Assembly: GCA_028688515.1 (NCBI GenBank)
Contig: JAQTXZ010000001.1
Span: 248,001-312,000, forward strand
DNA length: 64,000 bases
Origin: Patescibacteria group bacterium
GTDB taxonomy: Bacteria; Patescibacteriota; Patescibacteriia; 2-12-FULL-60-25
Direction of reading: 5' to 3'
Shown here piece by piece: positions 56,843-64,000 of this stretch (position 1 is its first letter; every line of letters starts with the position of its first letter). A program made the translations under genes and the position numbers. The notes beneath the pieces were generated by a model that worked only from the letters and a program-made list of their open reading frames with translations, searched no databases and was not told the DNA's origin.

Positions 56843-58096
56843 ATTCAATTTGATTTGATCGTCATCGGTGGGGGACCGGCCGGATTGATGGCGGCCGGGC
56901 GCGCGGCAGAGAGTGGTGCGCGCGTTTTTTTGTTGGAAAAGAATTTTGCCGCCGGACGCAAGTTGCTGATGACCGGCAACGGGCGCTGTAATGTTACGCA
57001 GAAGGAGGACAATATCCGCGACCTGGTAAAAAAATATCGCAACGGCGCGTTTTTGTTTTCCGCTTTTCATGCTTTTGGTCCGCGTCAGGTGATTGAATTT
57101 TTCGAAGAATGCGGAGTAAGAACAAAAGAGGAAGAGCTGCAGCGCGTTTTTCCTGTTTCTGACAAAGCGGTCGACGTTTTGAATGCGCTTTTGGATTATT
57201 TGAAAGCAGGAAAAGTCACAATCAAGTACGATGCGACTGTTAAGCGTATCGAGGCGAAAGACGGCCATATCGACACTGTAGTTTTGTCCGATGGGACAAA
57301 ACTTGCGGCAAAGAAAATCATCCTAAGCGTTGGCGGACAGTCGTATCCTTCTACCGGATCGACAGGTGACGGATGGAAGTGGTTGCGCGATTTGGGTCAC
57401 AACGTCATCGACCCCAAACCCGCCTTGGTGCCGTTGAAAGTTAAAGAAGAGTGGGCGAAAGAAATTAAAGGCGTGTCGCTTAAAGACGTTGAAGTCAAAG
57501 TCATTCAAAATAAAAAGACCATTGCCAAAACGACCGGAGATTTTATTTTTACGCATTTTGGAGTAAGCGGTCCTGCGATTTTAACCGTTAGCCGCGAGGC
57601 AGTCGCTGCGCTTGGAATGACAGAGGGGCATGACAGTAATGGCATGAGCGTCAGGTTGCAAATCGATTTGTTACCGGAGCTGTCTGTCGAAAAAGTAGAC
57701 GGACATCTATCCGCAGCTTCAAAAGAATCGGCGGCAAAATCAGCCAAACATATTTTGGATGGATTAACATCTGCGCGTTTGGCGGAAATGCTGATTAAAC
57801 TCGCTAAGATTGATCCGCGTAAACAGTGCGGACAGATTATGAAGGCGGAACGGCAGATGCTCGTCACTTTATTAAAAAGTTTGACGTTGACTGTCACCGG
57901 TTCTTTGGGTTTTGAAGTCGCGATGGTCACTTCCGGTGGAGTCGATATCAAAGAAGTTGATCCAAAAACAATGCAGTCAAAATTGATTGATAATTTATTT
58001 TTTGCGGGCGAAGTTTTGGATGTCGATGGTCCAACCGGAGGTTACAATTTGCAAATGTGTTGGAGTACCGGTTTTGCCGCCGGTTCATCCGTTTAA
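56843..58096 (+). CDS. HI0933/YhiN-family flavoprotein, probable ATT start
   Basis: About 417 residues. The FAD-binding Rossmann motif [16 protein letters not shown] is at the very start, followed by [13 protein letters not shown], the [10 protein letters not shown] segment and the C-terminal [18 protein letters not shown], all typical of the family (NAD(P)/FAD-dependent oxidoreductase, substrate unknown). No ATG, GTG or suitable TTG lies at the right place; AAAGGAGG at 56827-56834 points to the ATT at 56843, eight bases on. The longer open frame reaches back into the zinc-ribbon gene. Confidence 0.85.
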   Translation: MQFDLIVIGGGPAGLMAAGRAAESGARVFLLEKNFAAGRKLLMTGNGRCNVTQKEDNIRDLVKKYRNGAFLFSAFHAFGPRQVIEFFEECGVRTKEEELQRVFPVSDKAVDVLNALLDYLKAGKVTIKYDATVKRIEAKDGHIDTVVLSDGTKLAAKKIILSVGGQSYPSTGSTGDGWKWLRDLGHNVIDPKPALVPLKVKEEWAKEIKGVSLKDVEVKVIQNKKTIAKTTGDFIFTHFGVSGPAILTVSREAVAALGMTEGHDSNGMSVRLQIDLLPELSVEKVDGHLSAASKESAAKSAKHILDGLTSARLAEMLIKLAKIDPRKQCGQIMKAERQMLVTLLKSLTLTVTGSLGFEVAMVTSGGVDIKEVDPKTMQSKLIDNLFFAGEVLDVDGPTGGYNLQMCWSTGFAAGSSV

Positions 58097-58168
58097 CTCT
58101 CGACAAGCGCATAAACTCGTCCTATACTAACCCATACGGTCGCCGAAGACCGGAATTTTACGTTTAAT

Positions 58169-60718
58169 ATGCAAAACAGCATAACAATCCGCGGCGCGCG
58201 CGAACACAATCTCAAGAATATCAATCTGGAGATACCGCGCAATAAGATGGTCGTGTTTACCGGCTTGTCAGGTTCCGGCAAATCGTCTTTGGCGTTTGAT
58301 ACGATTTTTGCGGAAGGCCAACGTCGTTACGTCGAATCTCTTTCGGCTTACGCGCGTCAATTTTTGGGGCAGATGAAAAAACCGGATGTCGACGAGATTG
58401 AAGGTTTATCGCCGGCAATTTCCATTGATCAAAAAGCCCACAGTTCCAATCCGCGTTCAACCGTTGCGACGATTACGGAGATTTATGATTATTTGCGCGT
58501 TTTGTATGCCCGCATCGGCCATCCGTATTGCCCGATAGGCGGTGAAGCTATTCGCAAAATGACCATCGACGAAATCGCAGATGCCATTTTGCAAAATACG
58601 ATTGACATTCACAGCAAGCCGAATGAAATAAAAAAACGCAAAAAAAATTCCAACGCAGATGAGATCACAGTGCTTTCACCATTGGTGCGCGGCAGAAAAG
58701 GGGAGTATATGCAGATGCTGCAGCAAGCGTACGAAGGCGGATTTACGCAAGTGCGCGTTGATGGAAAAAATTATCCGCTGCGCGAGCGCGTGCCTCTTTC
58801 GCGCAATGTCCGTCACAATATCGAGTTGGTAGTCGATCGCATTCCGCTTGCCTGGCCGATAGAAAACAACAAACCGCTGCGAACGCGATTGGTCGAAGCG
58901 ATTGAGATTGCTTTGGATCGCGGCAATGATTCTGTGATCGCTTTACTGGATGACGGAACGGAAAAATTAATGTCGGCGCGATTCGCTTGTCCGGAACATG
59001 ATTTTTCTTTTCCGGAAATAGAACCGCGTTTATTTTCTTTCAACTCCCCGTATGGTTCGTGTCCGACATGTACCGGACTGGGAACGGCTTTTCTCTTTTC
59101 CGAAGAACCTTGCCCGGTTTGTCACGGCGCGCGTTTGAGACCGGAAGCGCTGCATGTCTTAATCAACAAAAAATCAATAGTTGATGTAACGTCGATGACG
59201 ATTGCTGACGCACAGGAATTTTTCGTCAACCTTAAACTCACTGAAACCGAAATCGCAATTTCCGAAGCGATACTCAAAGAGATTATGGCGCGCATGCAAT
59301 TCATGCTGGACGTTGGGCTGCATTATTTGACGTTAAATCGAATCGCAGGATCTCTTTCGGGCGGCGAGGCGCAGCGCATCAGACTCGCATCGCAAATCGG
59401 TTCCAAACTCGTCGGCGCGTTGTATGTGCTGGATGAACCGACAATCGGTTTGCATCAAAAAGACAATGCGCGTTTGGTCGAAACTTTGGAAAAATTACGC
59501 GATGCTGGCAATTCGATCATTGTAGTCGAACATGACGAAGATACGATTTCGGCCGCGGATTATTTGGTTGATTTCGGTCCCGGCGCAGGCAAACATGGCG
59601 GGCAAATCGTCGCGCATGGTGCGATGCCGCAAATCTTGAACGATAAAAACAGTTTGACATGCGCTTATTTGCGCGGCGACAAAAAAATCAGCATGCCCGC
59701 AAAACGTCGCACAGAGGCGAAACAATGGTTGACGATTAAAAAAGCCAAAGCTAATAATCTAAAAAACGTCACGGTTAAGTTTCCTCTAAAAAGGTTTGTC
59801 TGCGTAACCGGAGTTTCCGGTTCCGGTAAGTCGACGTTGGTCATCGATATTTTGTATCGCGCTTTGGCGTCAAAGCTCAACGGATCGATGGCAAAACCTG
59901 CGGCGCATGAAAGCGTTCAGGGCATTGATTGGGTTGATAAGATTATTGATGTCGATCAATCGCCGATTGGCAGAACTCCACGTTCCAATCCAGCGACATA
60001 TACCGGCATTTGGACGCATATTCGCGATTTGTTCACTATGACGCCGGATGCCCGCACGCGCGGTTACAAACCCGGACGTTTTTCGTTTAACGTAGCCGGC
60101 GGGCGTTGCGAGCACTGCGAGGGCAACGGACAGATCGCCATCGAGATGCACTTTTTGCCGACTGTTTACGTGCCTTGCGACGTGTGTAAAGGTAAGCGAT
60201 TTAATCGCGAAACTTTGGAAGTCAAATATCGCAATAAAAATATTTCAGATGTTTTGTCCATGACCGTGGAGGACGCTAACGTCTTTTTTAAAGACATTCC
60301 GGCAGTTCGAGATCGTACGAAAGTTTTGTCCGAAGTCGGACTTGGTTACATCGAGCTGGGTCAATCCGCGACAACCTTATCCGGCGGCGAGGCGCAACGC
60401 GTCAAACTGTCTGCCGAACTTGCGCGTCGCGATACGGGCCACACTTTCTACATACTCGACGAACCGACAACTGGTTTGCATTTTGACGACGTGCAAAAAC
60501 TATTGGACGTCTTGCAGCGCCTTGTTGATCGCGGAAATACAGTGTTGATTATTGAACATAATCTCGACGTCATTAAAAATGCGGATTGGATTATTGATCT
60601 CGGCCCCGAAGGCGGCGACAAAGGCGGTCAAGTCGTTGCCGAAGGAACGCCCGAAGAAGTCGCACAGATCAAAGGCAGTTATACGGGGGAATATCTGAAG
60701 AGAGTTTTGCGAAGATAG
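58169..60718 (+). CDS. uvrA: Excinuclease ABC subunit A, short form
   Basis: 849 residues, against about 940 usually. Two ABC ATPase halves are present: Walker [10 protein letters not shown] and GVSGSGKST, signatures [13 protein letters not shown] and [13 protein letters not shown]. The first zinc module is CPEH...CPTC and the second CEHC...CDVC. After the first module ([13 protein letters not shown]) the chain goes straight to CPVCHGARL, lacking about 90-100 residues usually found there. UvrA scans DNA for damage with UvrB; uvrC begins at 63036. Confidence 0.95.
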   Translation: MQNSITIRGAREHNLKNINLEIPRNKMVVFTGLSGSGKSSLAFDTIFAEGQRRYVESLSAYARQFLGQMKKPDVDEIEGLSPAISIDQKAHSSNPRSTVATITEIYDYLRVLYARIGHPYCPIGGEAIRKMTIDEIADAILQNTIDIHSKPNEIKKRKKNSNADEITVLSPLVRGRKGEYMQMLQQAYEGGFTQVRVDGKNYPLRERVPLSRNVRHNIELVVDRIPLAWPIENNKPLRTRLVEAIEIALDRGNDSVIALLDDGTEKLMSARFACPEHDFSFPEIEPRLFSFNSPYGSCPTCTGLGTAFLFSEEPCPVCHGARLRPEALHVLINKKSIVDVTSMTIADAQEFFVNLKLTETEIAISEAILKEIMARMQFMLDVGLHYLTLNRIAGSLSGGEAQRIRLASQIGSKLVGALYVLDEPTIGLHQKDNARLVETLEKLRDAGNSIIVVEHDEDTISAADYLVDFGPGAGKHGGQIVAHGAMPQILNDKNSLTCAYLRGDKKISMPAKRRTEAKQWLTIKKAKANNLKNVTVKFPLKRFVCVTGVSGSGKSTLVIDILYRALASKLNGSMAKPAAHESVQGIDWVDKIIDVDQSPIGRTPRSNPATYTGIWTHIRDLFTMTPDARTRGYKPGRFSFNVAGGRCEHCEGNGQIAIEMHFLPTVYVPCDVCKGKRFNRETLEVKYRNKNISDVLSMTVEDANVFFKDIPAVRDRTKVLSEVGLGYIELGQSATTLSGGEAQRVKLSAELARRDTGHTFYILDEPTTGLHFDDVQKLLDVLQRLVDRGNTVLIIEHNLDVIKNADWIIDLGPEGGDKGGQVVAEGTPEEVAQIKGSYTGEYLKRVLRR

Positions 60719-60721
60719 GTT

Positions 60722-60860
60722 CTACCACCTCGGCTCGCTCCGTGCTCGCCACTCCTCCTTCGCAAGGCGGAGAGTAGTTGTTCAGTTTCTGAGTTTCCGA
60801 CTCGGACTCGGACTCTCCTCCCTCAATTGAGGTGGAGTGCCCGAAGGGCGAGGGGGTTCA
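60722..60860. repeat. 139-base dispersed repeat, copy 2 (reverse)
   Basis: Reverse complement of 37335-37473, differing at scattered positions, with the same cgccttgcgaagg hairpin and gccgaggtggtaga end. It lies 3 bases after uvrA. Confidence 0.85.
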
Positions 60861-60882
60861 GACGGCATCAGATGGTAGAGGG

Positions 60883-60917
60883 AATAAAAAAATACCCTCG
60901 CTCAAGATCGAGGAGGG
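60883..60917 (-). terminator. Terminator of the 62832-60902 operon
   Basis: Minus strand: CCCTCCTC and GAGCGAGGG pair, followed by TATTTTTTT. The stem begins inside the last codons of the 60902 gene. Confidence 0.75.
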
Positions 60918-61189
60918 TTGTGAGGCGGGTGCCTCTGATGGAGCGATAAGGCGAGGATTTCTCCCGCCAGCATGCCGATGAGGTAGCCGCCGAAACCATA
61001 CTGCCATTCGGACTGACTTGCCCAAATCGCTGACAGAGTTGCGATTGCAGCAAGCGGAAAGAGAATCACGAGTGAGACTCCGATGGATTTGAGCGAGAGA
61101 CCGATGGCGAGTCGTCGTCTGCCAAGGCCGTACGAAGTGATCAGCCCGTAGAAAAAGAGCGTAACACAGATGGTGGCGAGAGTGGTCAT
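60902..61189 (-). CDS. Small multi-pass membrane protein, unknown
   Basis: 95 residues with three hydrophobic segments (ATICVTLFFYGLIT, SIGVSLVILFPLAAIATLSAIW, FGGYLIGMLAGEILALSL) and a His/Pro-rich tail. AAGGAGG is six bases before the ATG at 61189. It is the second gene of an operon with the 543-residue protein upstream (12-base gap). Confidence 0.65.
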   Translation of the reverse strand: MTTLATICVTLFFYGLITSYGLGRRRLAIGLSLKSIGVSLVILFPLAAIATLSAIWASQSEWQYGFGGYLIGMLAGEILALSLHQRHPPHNPPRS

Positions 61190-61200
61190 GCAGACCTCCT

Positions 61201-62832
61201 TTACAGTTTTGGACGCGTGGCTCTGTGCCGCCGCCAGTAGGCTTCGTCTGCAGAAATTTGAACGAGACCCGTTTTGGATTGTGGCGCAGGGCCGATCAGT
61301 TTGTGGAATTCCGACGATGTGGGGACGGCTAGGCATCCGATGATGTCCGGCCTCCACCATTCCTTGATCCCGCGCAGTTTTAGCCCTGCAACGCGATCCT
61401 TGATCTCGACGATCTGCTCGCGGAAAACGTTCAAATCATCGATGCAAGGCGGAGGGACGTCGTACACGCGCAGATGCAGCGGCAGAGCTCTGTTGCAGCG
61501 GACGTCTTCCCACTTGTGCGTCAGGCACTGCGGATACTTGAACGGGTTGCAATTGATGTGCTGCATGAGCACGTGAAAGCGGAATGCCAGGATTTTCGGC
61601 GGAAGATTGAATAGACGGCGCAGCTTCTTGCCGCTCGGCTTGGCCGGCGCCAGAACCGTCTTCTTGATTTCCTTGGCCTTAACCGCAATCAGATCCCTGC
61701 CAAGCAGAATGCTGGCGAGGAGCAGTCTGTTTGCGAGCTTTTCGACCGACCCGTTGCCTGATGCCGATGCGAGTCGCGCGAGAATTTGCATCGTCTCGGA
61801 GTCCGGATCGCGCGTGATGCCGAACCAGCGTTTTGTCTCGAGATACATCTGCCAGCGTTTTTTTGTAAATCGCGGGTCGAATTCCCGAAGGATGTCGTGG
61901 ATGAGCGCCCATGTATCGACCTTGCCGACAACTCTTGTTGCTTTGAGCGCAGGAGGCGATGGGTCAGGGGGCGGCGGCGGAGGAGGAGTGACGCGCGTAA
62001 CAATTGCAACTCTCGGACGACGGGGTACGGATTGGACGTCCAGCATGAGATCGGTGAGCAGCGCAAGAGCTTCGTCGTCGTGTTGAACGAACGAAGATGA
62101 CTCGGGATTCGGCGCTTGGGATTCGACGTGCGGTTCGGGGGGAGGATCCGGCGCGACAATCACAAGCGGTTCAGGCTCCGTGGTCTGTGCGGGTTCCAGC
62201 GCGGCAATCGAAACCACGTCTTCCGTCGGCTCGTTGACTGCAGATTGTGGCTCCGCTTCTGCGGGGACGATGACAGGTTCTTGCGTCGGCGAAGGCTGGA
62301 CGACCGGGCGGCGTTTTTTCCCCAGCCATCGCAGGTAGGACATGGTGTCGTGGCAGCGGTCGAGCTGATCCTTGCGCCAGGCCGCAATCTCTTCGTCTGA
62401 TACATAGACAATGGCGGCGTACGTTATGACGGCACGCAGCACGTCCGATTTTTCATGCAGGAAAGATTGCATCAGTCGCAGTCTTGCCGGCAACCGTGTT
62501 TCGTCACTCAACTCGAGGACGGCTCTTTGCCAGAATATCGCCTTGGTAAAAGCGGCATCGTATCCGGCCTCGAGCAACGCGTCTTGCATCCGAAAAAGCT
62601 TGTCCAGATGCTTGACCCAGCGCGGGTTTACGTTGTTCAGTGTGAAGATTTCGTGAACGGTCCATCCTTGAGACTCGAAGATCTTCAGCGTGTCCAGTGC
62701 GTTGGCCAAGAATGTTTTTGCGAAGAAACCGGCGACATCGCTGGCCTCAAAGCTCTCCTGTGATGTCGGTTCACCCATTTTTGCCACCAGATGGGCAAAA
62801 ATTTTACTTGCGATAACGTTAACTTCGGTCAT
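61201..62832 (-). CDS. Large accessory protein with Pro-rich linker, unknown
   Basis: 543 residues. The N-terminal 170 residues are helical (LVAKMGEPTSQES, LRLMQSFLHEKSD). A linker of about 130 residues is rich in Pro, Glu and Ala, with a PPPPPPPDP run. The C-terminal 240 residues are again helical, with WRPDIIGCLAVPTSSEFHKL. No catalytic motif seen and no family recognised. An AGAGGT site precedes the ATG. The two-domain layout joined by a flexible linker and a partner membrane protein suggests an accessory complex of unknown role. Confidence 0.65.
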   Translation of the reverse strand: MTEVNVIASKIFAHLVAKMGEPTSQESFEASDVAGFFAKTFLANALDTLKIFESQGWTVHEIFTLNNVNPRWVKHLDKLFRMQDALLEAGYDAAFTKAIFWQRAVLELSDETRLPARLRLMQSFLHEKSDVLRAVITYAAIVYVSDEEIAAWRKDQLDRCHDTMSYLRWLGKKRRPVVQPSPTQEPVIVPAEAEPQSAVNEPTEDVVSIAALEPAQTTEPEPLVIVAPDPPPEPHVESQAPNPESSSFVQHDDEALALLTDLMLDVQSVPRRPRVAIVTRVTPPPPPPPDPSPPALKATRVVGKVDTWALIHDILREFDPRFTKKRWQMYLETKRWFGITRDPDSETMQILARLASASGNGSVEKLANRLLLASILLGRDLIAVKAKEIKKTVLAPAKPSGKKLRRLFNLPPKILAFRFHVLMQHINCNPFKYPQCLTHKWEDVRCNRALPLHLRVYDVPPPCIDDLNVFREQIVEIKDRVAGLKLRGIKEWWRPDIIGCLAVPTSSEFHKLIGPAPQSKTGLVQISADEAYWRRHRATRPKL

Positions 62833-62942
62833 TACTGCACCTCTTTGAGGTTTGGTTATTGTTTCGAAGAACCGTGCTGAATGTCACCACGAAAAGGCCA
62901 AAAGGTCAACTCTCGACCGGTGCGAGGATTTGTGGCAGACTA

Positions 62943-63032
62943 CCAACTGATGACCCACAACTTACAACTGACAACTTACAACTGACAAGAGTTGCTTGGT
63001 TGCTCTTGTTAGTTGTAAGTTGTCAGTTTCCA
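62943..63032. repeat. Variable-arm hairpin before uvrC
   Basis: cttacaactgacaagag and ctcttgttagttgtaag arms around a GTTGCTTGGTTG centre, with further acaacttacaactgacaac units to the left. It ends four bases before the uvrC ATG. Confidence 0.75.
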
Positions 63033-63035
63033 GTC

Positions 63036-64000
63036 ATGATTCCCAAACCGGTCAAAATCAAAAACGGGCAGTTGCCCGATAAGCCCGGCGTTTACATCAT
63101 GAAGGATAAACCGGGAGAGATTTTGTATATCGGAAAAGCAACATCCCTCAAACGTCGAGTCGAATCATATTTTACGAAACCGCGCACGGATTTGATTCAG
63201 GAGATGGTCTCCAAAATTGCGTCGATAGATTACTTGGAGCAGCCGACGGCGATTGAAGCTTTGTTTTTGGAAGCGAGTTTAATCAAACTGCATCAGCCTT
63301 ATTACAACATAATGGAAAAAGACGACAAGAGTTTCAGTTATCTTGTCATCACAAACGAGGATTTTCCGCGCCCATATATTTTAAGAGCAACTGATTTTGA
63401 CGATTCGTCTGCGGGTTTATACAAAGCGGTTTACGGTCCGTTCAAATCAGCGAGAGCCGTACGTGCGTCGCTCGACATCATCCGCAAGGCCATCCCATGG
63501 TCGATTTGTTCGCCTGGCCAGAAGCGTTCTTGTTTTTATTATTCCATCAAGCAATGTCCCGGAGTTTGCATCGGTACGATTTCCAAACGCGAATACGCAA
63601 AAGTCATTCGCGACTTAATGGCATTTTTTAACGGCAAACGTACGGATATCGTCCGCCGCTACAAAAAAGAAATGCAAGTCGCGTCCAAAGCGCAAAAGTA
63701 TGAGCAGGCAAAAGAGTTGAGAGACCGTCTCTATGCTCTGGAACATGTGCATGATATTTCCGTGCTCGCGAAGGATGACGAACCCTCATCCCTAACCCCT
63801 TCCCGCCATCAAATGGAGGAAGGGGCTTCAGAAGACACGGGCTTATTCGGCCGCGTCGAAGGTTATGACATCTCGAATATTTCCGGGACTTCGGCAACAG
63901 GATCGATGGTCGTCTTCAAACATGGAACTCCGGTTAAAGGTCTATATCGCAAGTTCAAGATCAGGACAGTCATTGGGCCGGATGATTATGCGAGTTTGAG
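63036..64000 (+). CDS. uvrC: Excinuclease ABC subunit C, 5' part, with repeat insert
   Basis: About 321 codons before the window ends. The GIY-YIG nuclease domain has LPDKPGVYIMKD and ILYIGKATSLKRRV, followed by the Cys-containing region (CFYYSIKQCPGVCIG) and the UVR motif (EQAKELRDRLYALE). At 63778-63840 the frame passes through a repeat (PSSLTPSRHQMEEGAS) before resuming with GRVEGYDISNISG, the start of the second nuclease half. UvrC makes both incisions in nucleotide excision repair. The 3' end is beyond the window. Confidence 0.93.
   Translation, partial: MIPKPVKIKNGQLPDKPGVYIMKDKPGEILYIGKATSLKRRVESYFTKPRTDLIQEMVSKIASIDYLEQPTAIEALFLEASLIKLHQPYYNIMEKDDKSFSYLVITNEDFPRPYILRATDFDDSSAGLYKAVYGPFKSARAVRASLDIIRKAIPWSICSPGQKRSCFYYSIKQCPGVCIGTISKREYAKVIRDLMAFFNGKRTDIVRRYKKEMQVASKAQKYEQAKELRDRLYALEHVHDISVLAKDDEPSSLTPSRHQMEEGASEDTGLFGRVEGYDISNISGTSATGSMVVFKHGTPVKGLYRKFKIRTVIGPDDYASL

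Noticed and set aside
1-64000. Alternative genetic code (UGA as Gly) known from some CPR lineages
   Set aside because: Several genes clearly end at TGA, for example the one overlapping the pilB start, and no in-frame TGA is needed in any core gene.

Overview
The window looks like a chromosomal segment of a Patescibacteria (CPR, Parcubacteria-like) genome. The reasons are indirect: compact core genes with TGA used as an ordinary stop, very short or absent 5' leaders with TATAAT boxes only 7-15 bases before the start codon, a complete PilM-N-O-B-C-D type IV pilus locus with several prepilins, paired membrane-anchored DsbA-like proteins, and many single-gene hypotheticals. No rRNA is present. 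Taxonomy is inferred from gene content; no phylogenetic marker was compared.

Layout. 1-9.7 kb: HAD phosphatase, leucyl aminopeptidase, glutaredoxin, then a minus-strand oxidative-stress group (2-Cys peroxiredoxin, Fe/Mn superoxide dismutase, Bcp/PrxQ, Fur/PerR-type regulator with a perfect operator on its own promoter), a lipoprotein, Era, an RNA m5U methyltransferase and a PpnP-like protein. 9.8-13.1 kb: single-gene accessory units, each with its own Shine-Dalgarno sequence and mostly its own terminator. 13.3-18.2 kb: SpoU methyltransferase flanked by inverted repeats, glycosyltransferase, MurJ, FecR-domain lipoprotein, HicB/HicA-like pair. 18.3-22.7 kb: an accessory island of small membrane proteins and a tandem-repeat protein; two of its genes share leader and C-terminus but not the middle. 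22.8-27.5 kb: LepA, a 32-residue membrane peptide, RecJ, RNase H. 27.6-41.7 kb: surface protein plus the type IV pilus locus, followed by a candidate structured RNA. 41.9-51.1 kb: coiled-coil protein, LigA, ABC exporter, GatC, GatA, Lgt, two DsbA-like proteins. 51.9-54.6 kb: a much more GC-rich insert bounded by two outward-facing halves of tyrosine recombinases and lying next to tRNA-Ser. 54.6-64 kb: tRNA-Ser, accessory genes, a flavoprotein, UvrA, an accessory gene pair and the start of uvrC.

Two gene styles alternate. Core genes generally lack a Shine-Dalgarno sequence and often have a -10 box almost touching the start codon. Accessory genes have AGGAGG-type ribosome sites, more GC and tidy terminators of the GACC...GGTC plus T-run kind, which suggests they were acquired as self-contained units.

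The intergenic DNA is full of dispersed palindromic repeats of several families. Some have entered coding sequence in frame (recJ, ligA, uvrC, a pseudopilin leader, the RNase H tail). One family has a constant AAGAG...CTCTT core and variable, self-matching arms, and sits just ahead of start codons. These repeats, the candidate RNA at about 41.76 kb, the leader/tail-sharing membrane genes and the rearranged GC-rich insert are the least explained parts of the window.
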